From Solobacterium sp. UBA1789 (GTDB lineage Bacteria > Bacillota_I > Bacilli_A > Erysipelotrichales > Erysipelotrichaceae), in the NCBI GenBank assembly GCA_002314515.1, contig DCGB01000031.1, positions 3,529-19,749 on the forward strand: a stretch of 16,221 nucleotides of DNA. The letters are read 5' to 3'. Under the pieces are notes generated by a model. It was not told the DNA's origin. It did no database searches and worked only from the letters and a program-made list of their open reading frames with translations. A program made the position numbers and the translations under genes. Each line of letters starts with the position of its first letter. The first letter of the stretch is position 1. This document shows positions 14,556 to 16,221 of this stretch, piece after piece.

Positions 14556-14744
14556 CAACTAGTGTTTAATATGTCAATTACATCTGGTGTATTGTTTGAA
14601 TCTTTTATCAAATTTCTAACATTCTCATTGTTTCTATTCATCAATAATAACAATTCGTTTATTTGCTCACGGATTTAAAGCGTCAGTAAAATACTTCTTT
14701 CCATCTCTGACTGTTAATTTCAGTTGTACGCAATTGCGTATAAC
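14552..14744 (-). pseudogene. Frame-broken coding remnant in the 14501-14818 gap
   Basis: The 318-base gap between the VOC and ATPase genes holds no intact gene. On the minus strand, 14744-14667 reads as VIRNCVQLKLTVRDGKKYFT plus DALNP before a TGA. In the next frame, 14674-14552 stays open for about 40 codons (including REQINELLLLMNRNNENVRN, ending LNTSC) to a TGA. The two pieces overlap by a few bases and join smoothly as ...DALNP-REQINELL..., as a frameshifted gene would. There is no start codon or ribosome site for the first piece. The source family is not recognised. The rest of the gap is AT-rich, with only a 7-bp inverted repeat (14761-14767 and 14802-14808). Confidence 0.3.
14723..14744. 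repeat. 22-bp imperfect palindrome
   Basis: A perfect 14-bp palindrome, TACGCAATTGCGTA (14727-14740), is flanked by GTT and AAC arms. One mismatched pair (14726/14741) leaves a 22-bp dyad. No T-run follows, so it is not a terminator; it could be a dimeric-repressor operator or a relic of a mobile element. Confidence 0.5.
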
Positions 14745-14818
14745 TTATTCATTAAAAGATAATTTGAGTTTTTCATAGTCGAAAAGACACTAAAATATTA
14801 TTCAAATTACAAAACTTT

Positions 14819-16060
14819 TTATATTCCTCTAATCGGAAAAGAAAATAACGAAGAAGATATTTTATAACACTCTTGTGTTGTACAAATAATGCATTGACCT
14901 TCAAAGTCATATTTAGTGTTTGATAGTTGCTTAAAGGCTTTAACATCAACTGTACTATAATTCTTGCCAGATTTACATTCTATCAAATTAAGTTTTCCAT
15001 CTCTAAGAATAATAAAGTCAATTTCATTTTGATTGTTATCGCGATAAAAAAACATGTTTGGCGATATTCCATTATTCAAATAAGACTTTACGATTTCATT
15101 ATGAATATAAGTTTCTATTATTCTTCCTTTGAAGGATGACATTTGTAGAGCTTTCGGTGAATCTATTCCTAATAAATAGCAGGCTAAACCAGTATCATTG
15201 AAATAAAGTTTGTTTCTCTTTACGATTCTTTTTTTAATTGAATCTTCATAATATGGCGGTAGCAAGGTGACAATGTCTCCTGTTATAGCTATCGATATCC
15301 ACGCATCAATTGTTTTGTTATCCACACCTACTGCTTTGGAGACATTATTAACGATAAATTCTTCCCCTGTTAAAGAAGCTAATATCTTTAACATATTCTC
15401 AAATTTAACTTTATCCTTTAGATTGATTAATTGCGAAACATCCCGTTCAATATATGTTTTTACATAATTTGAGTAATAATTATTTATTGGTTTTCCTTCA
15501 ATTTCCCATCTAGCTGGATAAAAACCACGAATAATAGTTTTGTAGAAATCATCATCACTTAGTTCTCTTTGATCACATTTAGATATCATTTGTTCGTTAT
15601 CTACTACAAATGGCTTTTCAATCCAATTTTTAATCTCACTTTGACTAAGAGTAGGCATTTCAACAATTCCCACTCGTCCAGACATAGATTCACTAACTTC
15701 TTTCATTAGCGAATACTTTTGCGATCCAGTTAAGATGTACATTCCATTTGCGGCAACGCTTCCCTCTCTTCTTCTTTTTTCATTAACTAATCTTTCTATT
15801 TCGCCAAAAATAATTGGTGCCTTTTGAACTTCATCTATTATTAGAGGATATCCTTGTTTTTCTAGAAAATCTTTTGGATTATTTGTCGCATCATTAAGAA
15901 TCGCGTTATCATCAAAAGACAAATATTTATAATTTCTCTCTTTTTCAAAATATGAAACCAATGTTGTCTTTCCAACTTGTCTTGCTCCAGTAACTAGTGT
16001 AACTGGATATTCCTGTGTATTTTGAATTACTATTGGCAATATAGTTCTATTTATTAACAT
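14819..16060 (-). CDS. AAA family ATPase with DUF4143 domain
   Basis: This 413-residue protein is of the common AAA_14/DUF4143 type, whose biological role is poorly known. The N-terminal ATPase has Walker A GARQVGKTT (25-33, Lys31), Walker B YPLIIDEVQKAP (71-82, Asp76-Glu77) and the sensor strand MYILTGSQ (107-114). The middle carries a helical, winged-helix-like region (about 205-280). The C-terminal DUF4143 part includes FYRDNNQNEIDFIIL (338-352) and LIECKSG (359-365), a pattern like a PD-(D/E)xK nuclease core (Asp348, Glu361, Lys363). GGAGGG (16069-16074) gives the start, with a TATAAT at 16081-16086 above it. Such genes are frequent in gut Bacillota and Bacteroidota, often as several copies per genome with patchy distribution. 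Length is typical. Confidence 0.9.
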   Translation of the reverse strand: MLINRTILPIVIQNTQEYPVTLVTGARQVGKTTLVSYFEKERNYKYLSFDDNAILNDATNNPKDFLEKQGYPLIIDEVQKAPIIFGEIERLVNEKRRREGSVAANGMYILTGSQKYSLMKEVSESMSGRVGIVEMPTLSQSEIKNWIEKPFVVDNEQMISKCDQRELSDDDFYKTIIRGFYPARWEIEGKPINNYYSNYVKTYIERDVSQLINLKDKVKFENMLKILASLTGEEFIVNNVSKAVGVDNKTIDAWISIAITGDIVTLLPPYYEDSIKKRIVKRNKLYFNDTGLACYLLGIDSPKALQMSSFKGRIIETYIHNEIVKSYLNNGISPNMFFYRDNNQNEIDFIILRDGKLNLIECKSGKNYSTVDVKAFKQLSNTKYDFEGQCIICTTQECYKISSSLFSFPIRGI

Positions 16061-16080
16061 TATGATATCCCTCCGATAAC

Positions 16081-16221
16081 ATTATAACTCCAATTTATAC
16101 TATATTTATACATTTTTGGACTTTTATGTTAATTTATAATATTCTTCTCCATTTCAACAAAAAAAGAACCCATCAATCTCTTGACAAGCTCTTCATAATA
16201 CTAAAATTTTGTGCAACCTTT
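16081..16221. other. AT-rich right edge without a confident gene
   Basis: Minus-strand TATAAT (16081-16086) may be the -10 of the ATPase gene, though no good -35 is present. On the minus strand 16137-16202 stays open for about 21 codons (reading YYEELVKRLMGSFFVEMEKN near its end) to a stop, after an in-frame TAG, and might be the tail of something entering from the right. The stretch 16156-16171 repeats the left arm of the 7185-7229 terminator. The window ends before the element can be judged. Confidence 0.3.

Noticed and set aside
16181..16207. Plus-strand promoter TTGACA...TAAAAT at the right edge
   Set aside because: The spacer is only 15 bp, no gene follows inside the window, and the same bases form an open minus-strand frame. 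It cannot be judged without flanking sequence.
1..16221. CRISPR array, tRNA or rRNA genes, or intact insertion sequence
   Set aside because: No regularly spaced repeats, cloverleaf-type sequences, rRNA signatures or transposase motifs were found on either strand.

Overview
The window looks like chromosomal DNA of a low-GC, Gram-positive-type bacterium (Bacillota). An Erysipelotrichia or Clostridia-like host is my inference, from a DUF951 zinc-ribbon gene, a transketolase split into two subunits, a single-polypeptide RarA, strong Shine-Dalgarno sites, TTGACA/TATAAT promoters and AT-rich intergenic DNA with Rho-independent hairpins. No plasmid, phage or conjugation genes, rRNA, tRNA or CRISPR array are visible. 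Most of the window is housekeeping, with two accessory patches.

Left part (1-4549): the Mg2+ channel gene mgtE lies on the minus strand behind a structured, GC-rich leader of about 110 nt (about 1488-1590). Diverging from it is a compact plus-strand operon: a GtrA-like membrane protein, D-aminoacyl-tRNA deacylase (dtd), folD, a DUF951 protein and a D-2-hydroxyacid (D-lactate type) dehydrogenase. These genes overlap by a few bases, which suggests translational coupling. A near-consensus promoter buried in the dehydrogenase stop codon then drives secG and smpB (4546-5283), ending at a clear terminator. The RNase R gene often found between secG and smpB in related bacteria is absent.

Accessory patch 1 (5478-7556): a large GH3-family acyl-adenylating enzyme on the plus strand converges on a minus-strand gene for a 102-residue peptide with a double-glycine secretion leader. 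This is the least expected part of the window. Next to it (7635-9251, minus) is an EAL-type c-di-GMP phosphodiesterase with a PAS-like C-terminal half.

Central and right housekeeping part (9367-14110): a cytoplasmic type I L-asparaginase (plus) ends at a bidirectional terminator shared with the minus-strand split transketolase operon. The transketolase genes share a 78-bp divergent promoter region with rarA, whose -10 box sits so close to its ATG that the mRNA is probably leaderless. A GNAT acetyltransferase follows rarA and ends in another bidirectional terminator.

Accessory patch 2 (14129-16221): a VOC-fold protein without the usual metal ligands, an intergenic stretch of about 320 bp holding a frame-broken coding remnant and a 22-bp imperfect palindrome, and an AAA/DUF4143 ATPase. 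The last 140 bp shows no confident gene, but it shares a 16-nt segment with the terminator at 7179-7229.
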